Source: Mariannaea sp. PMI_226 (Eukaryota; Ascomycota; Sordariomycetes; Hypocreales; Nectriaceae). Taken from it: DNA of 64,000 bases. The position numbers and the translations under genes were made by a program. The notes under the pieces are model-generated. The model saw only the letters and a program-made list of their open reading frames with translations, did no database searches and was not told the origin of the DNA. The stretch spans positions 1-64,000 of the forward strand of contig JANFOG010000022.1 of assembly GCA_024336345.1 (NCBI GenBank). The letters are read 5' to 3'. Positions 47,225 to 60,515 of this stretch are shown piece by piece (the first letter of the stretch is position 1; each line of letters begins with the position of its first letter).

Positions 47225-49708
47225 CTACCGCCCTCCTGTTGTATCCGATGTCGCTGGGGGAGGCTTGGGCTCATCACGCTTCATGTAATTCAGCAGAGGG
47301 ATCGTCAAACCATACATCTCCGTCCTCCCTTCCGGGTCGTGCTGGTTGATCTCGACGTTGATACACACATCCAGCGTACCGTCGTTGCTAGCTCCGTGGG
47401 TCGCAAACACTGCTGCTTTATGAACCGTGCCCGCCCCGACCTCGCCCTTGTGAAGAAGGCTGTGCCCATCGCTGCCCACAAACCTCTGCGCTTCGCCTTC
47501 CAAGGGAGCCTCGGCACCACTGTTGGCACTCGCTCTGTTAGGGGAATTCTCCGTAATCGTCGCAAAGTTGCGGCTCGGCATCGTGCAATGGTTGTAGTTC
47601 GCTGTCTTATTCGAGTCCCCGGGGTCTTTGTTGAAGAGATTGAGCAGGGTCTCATCGGTCTCGTGGTTCATATGGTGAATCTTGTTCCTGCGAGCTAACA
47701 AATTCGCAACCGCTCGAGGTGGAGGTTCGTTGACGATGGCTGACGAGATCACATTGACCATATAGCGGTGATCTTCCTCGGCGGGAATTTGAAGGTCGGG
47801 GTTCGAGTAGAATCGCCCCAAGGCTGCCAGATGCACATCACCTCCGAGAATGGTGATTCGCACGGAAAAGTCTGCTGCTACTTGTTGAAGGCGCACCATC
47901 AACTCGGCGCGTTCCTTCTTGTGAGTCCTCGCAGTGTAGTGATCGTCCAGATCATCCAGTAGATCGATGCTACCATCAAAGTGGTTGAACAGGGCGCCAC
48001 CGAGACCAAACCGTCGGTTGAGGAACTTCACAGGGGCCATCACTGGGCTTCGGAAGATATTCTCGAGCCATGTCAACCGCTAACAACCTTGTCAGTCTCT
48101 GACCAGTTTCCCGCCAAATTCTCGGATAACGTACCGGGTAAGCAATAGGAATGCCCAGGAGCAGGATGAGATGCTTAATGGGCTCTCCCGAGTTGGCAGC
48201 AGCTGCCAATTCTGATCGCAGCTTTTTAAATACGACCTCGTATGTCTCTGGATAGTTCACCTGATGCCTGGTACGCTGCGCATCTGGTGAGCACTTGTTT
48301 CGTGAACGGTTCAAGGGGCACGCCAACCTCGGTTCGCGCGTCGATGCCAACGAGCGCGATTCGTGCACCAAGTCTTGCATACAAGTTGTACGAGTGCTCA
48401 GCCACGTAAGGCCCCGGCTTAGGGCCAACAATATAGAGGAGTTCGTTCTTCGGAGGTGCAACATAGGGGTTGATAGGCTGATTCAGTTCCGGTTCCTGCG
48501 TATATTCTGCAATCGGAGCATGATCTATACCTAATGAGTCCTCTATTCAGCTCTACAGGAGTCAAAAATACCCACCACTCGTGTAAGTAGACGCTGGGGG
48601 TGGCATATGATGCTGGAAGAGCATGTAGTACTTGTGAGCTGTGCCACCAATGCCCCGGAAGATATCGCAACGCATAAAGTAGTCGACATAGGATCCAAAT
48701 CCGTCGATGATCTCGACCTTGATTAGTGGATGGCGTTCTGACGAAAGCATCCAAACTCACATCGTGGTCGTCCCAGATGTTGATCTGGGGAATCTGCCCA
48801 TTGGCCAACGCAAAGGGCTCACTGTTGTACCACCGGATATAATTCTTGAGATGGTATTCGTCGCATTTCGCTCGGAGCGTTTCAGGGAAAGGGTAGTCCC
48901 TCCGCTTCTTCAGATTCCCAATGTCCGTCCATTGCCGCAACGGGCCATCAACTCTGATTCCGTCGTTGTAAATCTGGTCACCGCCTCCGATCATGACGTG
49001 CCAGGGCCTCGCTTTATGCTTTCTCATGACATCGTTCCACAGCGCCGGGCCGCTCCATGCCGCCTCGTCGGTTCCTACACTAAAGCCGTTACACGAGTGG
49101 AACATAATTCGCATCGATTCGGTTTCGGCAGGGACAAAGAAGTTATTGATACGTGGCTTGTAGTCGGTCGAGAAGCACATATCGGGAATGGCATATTCGT
49201 AGTTGGTCTCGGTGGCTTCGATGGGGACGTTGATGTCGAAGGCCCAGAAGGTGTTCCGCGGGTCGGAGTAGAGGCAATGCGACTCGAACCGGGTGTCCTC
49301 GATCGACTGATCGTTGATATTGTTTTGGGCTGCGGATTCAGGATGATGCTTTCCCTGTAGAACTCGTCGGAGAGTCAAGAAAGGTTGGTGAAGAAGTTGC
49401 CTCTCGCCTCCCTTGACGACAATCAGCACGCTCCCGTACCAGCGCCCCTCGTGCATGCGACGATAATTCAGCAAAGGCCCGCACACAATCTCCTTGATGT
49501 CAGGAGCCTCAGGCCCAACCTCCCGAGTACTTCCAGTCTGGACGGGGCCGCGCGCCTGGGTGTGAATTCGCGCCGCGTGACACGCGAATGCTGAGGATTC
49601 CTGGTGACTCCATCGAGTCGCCAATGCGCAAGGATCGCGCTCGACGTCGCCGGTGAGCGGTCTCTCTCCTTCAGGAACCGACATGGTTTCCTGCCAAGGG
49701 CGAATCAA
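47225..49708 (-). CDS. PhoD-like metallophosphatase family protein
   Basis: Five exons: 49708-48761, 48711-48576, 48530-48328, 48275-48135 and 48079-47225 (introns of 45-55 bp), giving 760 aa; MSVPEGER at 49684 is an alternative start. Metal-binding motifs are in order: VMIGGGDQIYND, WDDHDIIDGFGSY (created by splicing), ALVGIDARTERTRHQVNYPE (spliced) and ITILGGDVHLAALG. These are the Asp/His ligands of the PhoD-like phosphatase superfamily, which cleaves phosphomonoesters or diesters. The C-terminal 150 residues contain a variable linker and a C2-like end (VCINVEINQHDPEGRTEMYG). No signal peptide is visible. Substrate unknown. Confidence 0.85.
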
Positions 49709-50202
49709 ATAGCTACGGAAGAGTCAACGGGTGTTAAAAGATGCTATTGTGTGGAATACGCGAGGGATCAAGAGCCTAATGCGATTGCCCCTAGGGATTA
49801 ACAGAACGCCCAACGCCTCCACGTCATGGCCGTCCAAGTCTGCGACCGGGGGACAAATGAGAACAATGCGATTATTCCATTGGAGGCGCAAATGACCGGC
49901 ATTCGCTCGCTGCAGGGAATTGTCTCTTCGATAGGAAGACGGGAAGATGCGATGGAAGGTGTACGGAAGAGTGAACCGAGTAGGGAGGCGGGTGTCTCGG
50001 GGTAAAAGTCTTGCTTGGAGATGGGGTAGGAGCAAGACATACAAAATAATGACGCACCGTACGACCAATATGAGGTAGGACGCGATAGAGCGGGCGATAG
50101 ACGTTGTCTAGTGGAAACTTGATGTATTAAGATATTTTAAATCTCAAGTGCCACCGCTGAAATGCTACTCCACTTGCGACCGAGCAACAGCTGGCTAGCT
50201 AC
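49709..50202. promoter_or_regulatory. Upstream region of the PhoD-like gene
   Basis: The region between the start codon and the MITE-like insert. Frames here are short and without recognised domains. It presumably contains the promoter. Confidence 0.35.
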
Positions 50203-50706
50203 GTCAGCGGCCACAAGTCTGAGTCCACCAGACAGTGTGCCACCCTAAAGCCCCTGGCAATATTTTGAACACTCCTCAATAACTTGAGATCTAAAGGAGA
50301 TTTTAAAAAGAAAATTTAAAAATAAGAAAAAGAAGATTTTTTTTATATGATCTATAAAGTTTATAGTTTTTTATCAAAAAATCAGGTTTAGAAAAAGGAT
50401 TTAAAAGAGAGTAATGGTTTTTATAAAAATTTCACTGAAAAACAGTACTATTTTGACTGTATTACCCACTTTAAGAAAAATTTATTAAAATACTATCTTT
50501 TTAAGAGTTTTTCTAAGCTTTAAGAAAGATTTAAATTTAAAAAGTAAATAAGCTATTATTTAATAAAATACTTAAATAATATTATTGATTATGTTTAAAG
50601 CATATAATAAATGTTGTGAATTATAATGTAATTTATTATTAAATTCAAAATTTGGTGTATTTCTATGGAGCCACTATGAGGTGGACTCAGACTTGTGGCC
50701 GCTGAC
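50203..50706. mobile_element. MITE-like element with perfect 27-bp terminal inverted repeats
   Basis: GTCAGCGGCCACAAGTC... at 50203-50229 is repeated exactly in reverse at 50680-50706. The 450-bp interior is AT-rich and non-coding, with long A/T tracts (50290-50640), unlike its surroundings. No clear target duplication could be fixed, so the superfamily is not assigned. It is probably a non-autonomous DNA transposon. Confidence 0.75.
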
Positions 50707-53110
50707 TGTATATAGTAGGCTTGAGGAACCTGACTGAGCAAGGCACATTTCGTCGTCAGCACGAGGCCAGCGGCTCTAAAAGCAGCCAAACCCGAGCCCA
50801 TTCTTACGGGTGTTAGACGTTGCCACGTGTGAACTGGTTTGTTTTCTTCAGTAACACCATATACAGAGCAGATTCTTAATCGCAGTTTTGCAGCCGGGGG
50901 AGATCTTGCCACCTTGTGAAGGATGCCTCGATCGGGAAGCCCGATAACCTTCTTATGTGGGGCTGGTGTGATGCTATATCTAAGTGTTGTCACTACGTCA
51001 CGTGGAATCAAAAATTTTGGAAATCACACCCAAAGCCACAAAACACACCTGCCGGAAGCTGCAAGTAGCCACAGAGGGCCGGAAATGCCTCTCCCAGCAT
51101 TTCTGACATCTCCAGAAGTTATTTGCAGCCAAGGTCGGGCCAGCCACACCATGCAGAACGAGCAAGTTACGCACACGCACAGGATTCAGCAAGAACAATA
51201 GCGAACCCTTTTGCAAGGGGTAGCCAACCAATGCGCTTGAGAGTCTTTAAAGTAACGAAGCCCCAGACGTTCAATATACAGATTCAACAACATACAGTCT
51301 CAGATAGAACTCTCTGTCGCCACCCACGCCAAGGTCTGCGAAACTGAAATTTAGGGCTCGGGCCCAAAGGGGAAGCTGCGGATTGCAAGAGCTATTACCT
51401 ACTGCTTGTACACACAGCCACATCTGCCACCTAGCAAGAGATCAAGAATACATCCCGGGGGGGTCTCGAAGGATAGGAAAAACCGATTGCTAGGTGTTTC
51501 TTGTAAGGAAGGACGCAGATATTACGAGCCAAAGATGAGGAGCATATATGTAGATCAATGGCAGGGCTAAGGGGCCTTCTCAAAGAGAAAAGGGAGGACA
51601 AGATCAATGATTGGGTCTTCATTGGAGGGGGGGATGGTCCTTGTTGACTAGAGCAATCAGTTAGGGTGAAGTGAAGGGCCTTTAGGGCTCTTCGGCTTCC
51701 GGCTCCGCCCTGCCAATCCGGATATAGCTACGGGTACGTGGCTGCAACTGTGTAAGAATCAATCAATCAATCAATCAATCAATCTGTATAACCAGAATCT
51801 GGATTCATGACAATCTTGCCGAGTAAAACACAGCCCCTCGATCATCAGAGCAGTATAAGTTCTACAAGAACACCTCTAGACCAGACAGACACTTGAATAC
51901 ACGCAACAATTCACCCAACTATCTGACAAGATTACGGTGATTCGACACCGTATGTGCAAGGAACGGTGGGGGAAAGGACCGAATGCGTGAGATTCAATGG
52001 AGATGTAGGCGCCAAGGTTGGCATAGGAGAGGGCCTTTTAGCGGGCGGAAAGTCGTCATTAATGGCCAAGACAAAGAGATGTATAGAGTTGAGCGCGAGC
52101 ATAGCACTCGCAAAGGAAGGAATTTTGAGGATTCAAGGATACGAGAATGCCGATGCAGAGAGCGACTTGAAGGGTGGACAAATTACCTTTGGAGGTGGCC
52201 GTCAAATGTTGGCGGCGGATGGCCGTTATAGAAAGGGAGTGTTGCCATCCATTATACCCAGAATCGTGTTATGTTGCCTCCATATCAGATCTCAATCCAT
52301 CTCACACCTTCAAAGAGCCATGAAATTCGAAATCTGCTGAGAAAGGGCTTTATGTTTCGTCCGTTGATTTCTGCTCATCCCGTTCTGACAGCGCAGGAAG
52401 TTGCTGAAGAATACCTCCAATCGGCGTCATCCCAGCGGCATGATATGACATACAAATAAATGGATGAGTGGCTCATTGGCGGACGTCGCGCATTAAGAAA
52501 TGATATTACACCATGATGATATCCAGATCATGGAGAAGCCACCACGTTGCCGCCGCCTTGCTAGCCATTTCCATTTAGCTGTAAGGTCTAGATTCTCGCC
52601 TAATGCAACATGTGGTGGGAAGCTATGTTTGGTCGTTTTGGTCGCCAACAAATCATCAACTTGTTTCGTGTCCGACAGCCCTGCACGGGCACTAAAATAA
52701 ACGCACCGCACCCACCAATATGGCCGTAATAATGTAATGTACTTAGGTCAAGACCGATATTATTCGTGAAACATCAGGTAGAGGGGGGAACTGTTGGTTC
52801 TCGCTTGTCGTTACTCGGGGCCTCGACTCAAGTCCAGTTTTCAGCGACCGTGGTTGGTTGTCACCGACTACCCAGCTTATCTCGTACACCAGTGGCTATC
52901 CTGGTGAATCCCGACAACGCTGATGCTTTCTTGCTCTTGAACAGATTTTCTTGGAATTTTACGAAAAAATAATTTAAAATATAAAACCAACAATCATACG
53001 CCTTAGGGTTGGTTTAGTTTTTAGGTTTGCCCAGGCATCATGTAGTAGTCGAACGATTGCGGTAAAATCATTTTTTAATAACTAAAGGCATTCCCTGACC
53101 ACACACGCTT
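50707..53110. other. Intergenic stretch without recognised genes; one microsatellite
   Basis: Several small frames on both strands (for example 51954-52340) show no known domain, start context or intron logic. An AATC microsatellite of about seven units lies at 51757-51783. The region may contain a small unknown gene. Confidence 0.35.
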
Positions 53111-53114
53111 TCAC

Positions 53115-53655
53115 CTGTCAATTTGCAAAGGCTTCTCCACCGACAACTCCGACAACACGCCTGGAACAACAAAAAGCAAAACTACATCAATACCATCTAA
53201 GCCCGAAAGTTTGTGCTACCATTTCCCCAGCACATTCATCAAGGATGAAGACCTGAAATACCAAGGCAAGATATTAAGCGCCTGGTATGAAGAAGCGCCA
53301 ATCGCAAGCGGCCTAGAGGGCAAAGTCTGACTTCCAGTAGTGCGCAAGGGAAGACGAAGAGGAGATTATTAACGTCAAACTAGGACCCCCTCGTGACACA
53401 GCAACGCTGTGACGAACTCATTTCGTAACCGTCATAAAGCTATGATAGTTAGGTCGAAGTCATCATAGAGAGCTGGCTGAAGGTGTTTGTGGCGGAACAG
53501 ATTTTACAAAAGTCCCAGCGAAGAAAGAAAATCATGGTTATGGCGTACTGTAAGGCAAGGTGCCGAGACAAAGTGTGGAAGTGGCTTTTTCAATATCAAT
53601 TCTTGGGCAAAGAGATCGCGTGGCCAAGTGGGATGAAGGCATGTAAATAAGGAAC
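53115..53655 (+). pseudogene. Degenerate coding relic of unknown family
   Basis: Protein-like pieces follow each other in different frames: CYHFPSTFIKDEDLKYQGKI, LSAWYEEAPIASGLEGKV, LPVVRKGRRRGDY, then IIESWLKVFVAEQILQKSQR and CRDKVWKWLFQYQFLGKEIA. The spacing and constant polarity suggest one former protein of more than 170 residues broken by stops and two or more indels. I do not recognise it. Confidence 0.45.
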
Positions 53656-56066
53656 AACGGATATGTGCGGAGGATGTTATTTAGCGATTTTAGCAAATGC
53701 TATTTCTCAACCTATGGCGAGCGCAGGCTTAATTGTTAATTTATTAGCCTCTCAGCTGTGTATATAGATGGAGAGAAATATCTAATAATACGGACTTAGG
53801 TCGAGTATATGTTGTGGACTTATACACAGGTGCGGTAACCACCTTTACTTAAAAACCGGCACGAGGTTAATTCTCCCAAGCCAATCCAGCCAGAACGGTT
53901 TTCCTAAAGGTATTTACACATCAATATTTACCGGCGCGTTAGTACAGTACCTAGTGTCGTAACCATATGATATCGCATGAGCCAACATTAATATCTAGAA
54001 ATATACCCACATAAGGCTATGATATGTAAGCCGCTATGTTGGCTTGTTAGTTTTCTAAGAGTAAACTTTGAAAAAATGATAATTCTAGAGAGTCCTCAAG
54101 TGATTAAGAACGAGATATGCAAGCGATGATGTGGAAGTATTCGTAAATCATACCTAATGTGTTTAAGAGGAAAGACATTCATTGCGAAAAAGTTTGTTTA
54201 ATAACAGATGAACGATCAATATTCTTCGTAAGAATAGCTGTGCCGTTGGGAAAACCCAATGTGAGATATGGCATTTGGTATACTATTTCAGTTCTCTATG
54301 AGGTGCTATGCTGCTACCTATTTGGGATCTATATGTGACATATCATATAGAAGAGAGAAATAACGATGGATGTCAGCATGGAAGAGGGGAAAGGGGACAA
54401 CGCGATGGGTAAAAGCTAGGATCTTCGATTCCTATTACCTTATCTGTCGCAGGCTATCAGCCCCCTCCTACTTTCCCTTTTCGCCGCTCTTATCTGAAGC
54501 CTTCATTCACAGCCATCATACCATAACCAGCACCGGTGGCAATAGTTCCCACAGGAAGAGTCTCTAGCGATCCGTAAAGAGCGGACCACGACCCATTCCA
54601 GGAATGGCAGCTCTTACATATCCAAAGATAACCAGCATAACAGCCGTAATCCCAATTGAGGCGGCCAGTGCAGTCCTAAGGTGACCTACGACAGGGTAGG
54701 GGATAATAGGAATCAGATCACCTTTCGGCTTATCGCTCACCGGACCCGCGAATGTGGATTCCGTCTCAAGCTTTGAAGGATAGGTGATATTTTTTCTCTG
54801 TTAAGGCCAATACTTGAGGAAGAGATCTACTAATATCTCGCCTTCTATTTTGTTTAGTTACCGGTATATTTCTCCATAATGATGCAAAGTACAGTAACCG
54901 ATCGAGGCTGCGCGCTAGATAGAGAAATCGTACTTATCCCAATTGTCGATGAAATAGGGGTACTCAAAGACGAAAAAAGTCGCGAGCCCGTTTGTCAGTC
55001 CAGAGCTGGGAACAAGCGGAACGTTAGGTATTTGCATATCCAATACGGAGTTATTGTGGGGGATAACCCTCCTTCAGTGAACATAACTTAAGTTATACAT
55101 ACTCAAAGTCGGAATAAGCGTGTAGGCAACTTTGTTGCGAAGAGAATCCATGCCGTCTGGAATCGTCTCATTGGCACAGGCTTTTTGCAAAATTTGCGGT
55201 ACTTTCTGTCCACCAAGGCAAAGAAATTCTTCATCATCGTGTGTTAGAGCGACTCGAGGCCCAGATAGCGCTTGATTCGGCCGGTAGCGTAATAAGCAGT
55301 TTGAAGGAACCCAACAGCAGCCCAATGAGCTCCAGGTCAATCAGGAGCAAGCCCAGTGCCACGTTCCCGAGTCTTGGAAAATTTGAGTATCTTTACCTGT
55401 CTCCTGGGACATAAATGTTCTCATTGGAGGCGCTCTTCATCATATATTGGGTCGCCGTTGGCGGCTAAAGAGTGGAGGTATTTTCGGACGGTTTTCATCT
55501 CAAACAGATCTCCCGCTCAAGAAAGTGATTTGCGGTTGGACCTACCTTCGCGTCCTCGGCGCGCAAGAGTAGAAGCTGAATAACTGGTCCCTGAGCTAGG
55601 ACGCAAGGTTCGTGGTCATCAAACCTCCATGTGTGCACCGCCTCATGGTCCAATAACCCCCGCCATGTGGTTGGCTGAATCATTATGGGGCTGGTGGTTT
55701 AAGCTTTAAATCGAAGACCAGTGTAGACCTTTGAGCTTCCAATTTTAAGTACAGTACTACGCTTACTCGTTACTCTGTGGAGGTTTATGCGGCGGCCAAT
55801 CCGAACTGTCGGACGCTGTTAAGTTTCTTGCATAAACCTACGGACTTAACTCAAGGCAGACACTGGCCACACTATTGCGAAATGAGGAAATTGGATGCAG
55901 AAGTCAGTCGTCCGTCACAGGCATATATACACCGGGGTTACCCTTGTACTTTCATCTCAATCCAGCTGGCGGAAACATTACGCTACACCCACTACACAAC
56001 TTCAAACCCTTGAAGTCGCCTGTCAACCTGTTATTTCTAATCAATCACTCCTGTTCCATTTCGAAA
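53656..56066. other. Intergenic stretch with membrane-protein-like relics
   Basis: On the minus strand 55340-54960 runs through one stop and reads FLCLGGQKVPQILQKACANE, NGLATFFVFEYPYFIDNWDK, and 54790-54570 reads IGITAVMLVIFGYVRAAIPG (hydrophobic). These may be exons of one dead membrane protein, but the family is unknown. The part just before 56067 is the upstream region of the first MARVEL gene. Confidence 0.35.
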
Positions 56067-56950
56067 ATGGCACATGGACGTAGCGGTACAGCGCATAAAG
56101 TTGTGTCTGTTCTCCTCCGCCTTGGGGAATTGGCCAGCGCTGTGATTGTGCTCGCGATTCTCTCTCGCTTCTGTTACCTCATCAGCATCGCGGAGGAGAC
56201 TGCCGATGGACGGATCATCTATGCCATGGTCGTCGCGGGCATCGGCACTATCTATTCCTTCTTTCTTTGCCCCCCATTCACATCTCTTTTTTTGAGCTTC
56301 CCGTTTGACTTTGTGTTATTTGTGATGTGGCTCGTGGCATACTGCCTGCTTCAGACTGTATGGGCTCTCCCTCCCATTTTCTACGTTGTTCCTTGGCGAA
56401 GACCACCGACTGATATTAACTGCAAAACTCACTCTGAGCAGGAAACGGGTGGTCACACCTGCTCTGCAGGCTGGTATTACAACTATTGGGGCTACAACTT
56501 GGGTCGATTTTGGCGCGTTGGCCCTATCGGGACAGTTACCATCAATGGGGCGGGATGCGCGGAGTGGAGGACGGTACTAGCCTTCTCATTCATTGCGTGG
56601 TTCCTCCACTTTACAAGTGGCATTCTGGTGAGACTTTTCCCTATATCCGTCCTCGACATTCGGGAAATGGAAGAAATTGACTCAACTGCCTTCAGGGGGT
56701 GTATGTCTTCCATACTTACATCAAGCTCGACGAGACAGTCCGCGACATCAAGCATCATACAGAAAAGCTCACCAAGTAGGTCCCTTAGGCCTAAAATATT
56801 GCGCGATTTTGGATTCTAGACTAATAGTTTCTACACTCAAGACGTCATCCCCAGGCGCACGGCTACGAGCAGGGAATCGAAGACCAAAATGGCGCGAGAA
56901 ACACCCAGCCTAGAGTGCCTACTACTACTGTCAGTCTATATGTGTTTTAA
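56067..56950 (+). CDS. MARVEL-like four-helix membrane protein, copy 1
   Basis: Four exons: 56067-56357, 56442-56627, 56696-56775 and 56842-56950, giving 221 aa. It starts MAHGRSGTAHKVVSVLLRLG and has four hydrophobic segments: ASAVIVLAILSRFCYLISIA, IIYAMVVAGIGTIYSFFLCP, FDFVLFVMWLVAYCLLQT and TVLAFSFIAWFLHFTSGILG. A conserved loop ETGGHTCSAGWYYNYWG precedes the last. The layout fits fungal MARVEL-type integral membrane proteins; exact role unknown. Exon lengths 186 and 80 bp and intron phases are the same as in the copy at 62977, so the two are duplicates. The last exon is the least certain. Confidence 0.8.
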
Positions 56951-57256
56951 TGAGGGCGGTTATAACCAGTTTGCAATTGGAGGATTTCCTTGCAGTGAAT
57001 TCACGAGTTCACGATGAGCTTTGTAATAATTATCTGAAATCCAGTCGACGGGCCATATGGACTACCTCCACAACCTAAGGGGCAATTTTCGAAGCAATGC
57101 GGGGAAAGGAGCCAAAGTTTGCTTGTATCATATCTCCTCTTGTGGCTCGGCAATATGCCACTAGTGACTCGAAAAGATCGACATCCGCAATTCCAGCTAC
57201 CTAACATCCAATGGTGATTATATGAGACTCGCACTCAGTACTGCGCGATCAAAAGA
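56951..57256. other. Short spacer
   Basis: No gene seen between the MARVEL gene and the LINE fragment. Confidence 0.4.
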
Positions 57257-57686
57257 TAACAGCAATGGGGCGGCACTGCCGGAAAACGTCGGAAGACACT
57301 CCAAGCGAGTTGATGCAGCACTGCCGGGCAAACACACAAAGCAAGTCTATGATGATTTATCATAGCAGGAGGCGAGTGTACTTGCCCAGCTAAGAACAGA
57401 AATAGCAAGGTTGAATGCCTACCTCTTTCACCTCAATGCGGCACCATCGGACAGATGTGCCTGTGGATATGCAAGAGAGACAGTTAAGCACTTTCTCTTC
57501 CGATGCCAGAAGTGGACAGCGCATTGTACGGAAATACTTCAATATACTAATACCTAGAGAAATAACATTTCTTTCTATCTTGGGGGGAAGTCACCCTCCG
57601 ACGATACAAAATGGACACCAAACCTGAAAGCCGTTCGAGCAACAATCCAGTTTGCTTTGGCCACCAATCGCCTTGATGCAAACTGA
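57257..57686 (+). pseudogene. Tad-type LINE ORF2 C-terminal fragment
   Basis: One frame with a single stop reads LPGKHTKQVYDDLS, QEASVLAQLRTEIARLNAYL, a Cys/His cluster CACGYARETVKHFLFRCQKW, and near the end VRATIQFALATNRLDAN to a TGA at 57686. This is the post-RNase H tail of a Tad-like element, from a different subfamily than 27826-29012. The frame shifts near 57550. Confidence 0.7.
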
Positions 57687-60515
57687 TTAGGACCACAATG
57701 ATCATCGCATATTCTTTCCCTATCAACCTCATATTTCCAATATACCTCAACTTTCACCCTATGTTAGAAATAGCCAACACCGCTTCAGCCGCCGTAGATA
57801 GGATACTAAACACTTAAAGAATAGGCTTCAAGCTAGTTTGCTAACAACACAACTAAACCACAGGAATCCTACAGAGACAGACTGAATGGGGAATCGAAGA
57901 GCAGATTCAGCATGGGCCTCGGAAGATGACAAAATTTGGATCCTGCGAGGCAAGACACAGTATGGGTTTGAGTAAATGCAGACACAATTTAGGCATTAGA
58001 TGATGTATATGGGCTTGAGGAGATCAGGACACAAGTTGAGAAATGTATGTATGGATCAGCAATTAGTGCCCTTTCGGCCCTAGTGCCGCCGGGCGTAATA
58101 CAATACAATATATGAGACTACAAAAGCGCCAGAGTGATCAACTTTAACTTAGCGTCACTTATACAACTCATAACCCTAGGTAAGAGGCAAGTCGGCCTCA
58201 TTCTGGGCTCACGACATAGCCATTAAGACCAGTATGGAGAAGTAGCCCAAGAGTTTGATCTTAGGATAATTATGTGGAACTGTTGGTCTAAGACAAACCC
58301 ACTTCCAAATAATGAACATATATCGTTTTAATTGGTCCGCCTTAACATCCCATTTGCCTCCCCAACTGTCTTTCCATAGGCCGATTTCGCCATAAGTTCT
58401 CATGTTTTCTAGTCCTCTATTTGCATGTAAACTCCTCCAGTTCAAACCCTTCCAACTCTTCATATACCTTTTCAATAATGGGTCCAACTTTTGCAATAAT
58501 AGTCCAAGGATGAGGCATTGCAAATTGCGCAGATCTGGTTTGTTTAGGAATCCATCGTGGAGATTTAAATATATACACCATACTATTAATATCTAAAACA
58601 CTATAACCGTAAAATAGTTTAGTGACTTATGGCTTCAGAATACCACTTTTGGACATTCCTTTAATTAAGGAGCCAAGAAGAATAGATGTGCATACGAAGG
58701 TGCATTTTTCCTGATCACGAAGACTGTCTATAAGATAGTAATTAGAGTGATGAAAAAATCTGGGCCAGAGATTTTTGTTTTTAATTTTCGATTTCTATTT
58801 GGACAAAGAGTGAGCTAGGTGTGCAGAGCAACAATTTATAATGAAAAACACTTATTTAATATAGCTTGCGGGATCGGAAGTTCCAATATCTAAAGGTGCT
58901 GTTTATAATTTTTTAATATAAGTCCAATCACAGCCTTAAAAATCTCTAGTCAAGAAAAGACTCAACATACCATAAGCCAAAGCATAGAGTTTTAACCATA
59001 AACACTCAAGATCCCTTTTTTCATTTTCTCAAGCTATATATCCACAAAAACTTCTACAGCCTCATGGCATTAGCAATAATCAATAATAGTAGCAAGTTTT
59101 GCTAGCATGTCAATATTCATAGATTTTAGAACGTCTCGGTTACGGTTATGAATAATGTCGAACATAATGACTGCATCCAGATCCCAATTCGTTCACCTAA
59201 TGTGGCGATTGTCCTTCCTTCCACATACCATTCAGCATCGTTCGAAAGACTGGTGAAACGAGGATCAGATGCTGGGAGGAAACACGCATTTGAACCTAGA
59301 TCCGATATCCTAGGGGCTGATCGCTTTCACTGACAGCTCTTTGTAAAACCGGCAGCGCGGACGGACTGATGACATCTTCAGCCAGATCTAGATTTATAGA
59401 ATCCCGACCTCCATTATTTTCAATTTCTCCATAGCTTTTGGCACCAATGCCGGCTAGCAAACCATTACGAGGTTCATTTGCTAGATATTTAAGAGGATCT
59501 TCGACGAGCTCTTAAATAGGACCTTCATTAACTCCAGAGGGCTCTTTAGGGTCCTTCTCCCTTTTTTGTTCTTCATACCATTGCCAACTTCTAGTACGTC
59601 ATCCCTCCAATAAAACGCTAGTCAAGAGGTGTCGAGGATCAACATTACATCCCCGTCTGGATCAAATTCATAAATCGGCTTCATTTTGTACAAATAAGCT
59701 CCAGATATCACTTCTCTAAGCGATTAATAATTGATTGTCACGTTTCTGCGACAACTTGTAGCAGCAATTAGAGAGCCCATCTTGATATTTGTTCTTATCT
59801 TACTCACCAACTTCGTCGATTCACTCACAGGAGGCCACACCGCATCGGAGGGGATAACATCAGCCGCAGAGCAATTGCGGAGTATGTAGCAGAGCTCTCT
59901 CCTAAAAAAGGAGTAGCTGTTCTCCAGATTAGTGTTCTGATGGTGGAAATTTGTCACTTTGACCCTGCCTTGTCGACGCTATATATATATAGATATTCTT
60001 TGTGGCGTAATTAGCATGAACTTTGATGACTGAAACATGTTGCTTTTATAATGGTTAGAGATGAATCGGGTTCAGTTCTACAAAGTGGCGCCTATTTCGA
60101 TTTAAATGGCGACTTGCTCACGTTCACGCTTGAATCTTGGTCCGGGGTTCTAGTGGAGTGGAATCAGCTCCGGGTAAAGCCACACTAAGCTTTATGAGCA
60201 ACAGAGCTTGGCTGTTGGAATATTTAAGGTTTCCCCTCTACTTCATGATATAAACTCTAAAGAAGTCCCAGACGGTGGCGACCTCGTAGGACTCAGGCTC
60301 ATATTAAAATACAAATAGGGCCTTCACGTTCATTAAAATAAATCACTATAATCAATACAATGAATACAATAAGAACTACTCTTTCATCTACTGCACTCAG
60401 CACCCCTTGCGCAATCCAACAACATTGGCTGTCTTTAGAATTGACATTACAACAAGGGATGACTCAAGTATGCCCACTGTCAAGAGCCCACCCTTCCTGA
60501 CGAAAGCCTGCAAAG
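57687..60515. other. Gene-poor intergenic stretch
   Basis: 2.8 kb without a convincing gene. Small frames (58209-58523, 59724-59957) have no recognised motifs. The right end is the 3' flank of the bHLH gene. Confidence 0.4.

Noticed and set aside
48707..49360. 217-residue plus-strand frame
   Set aside because: Shadow of the first PhoD exon on the other strand.
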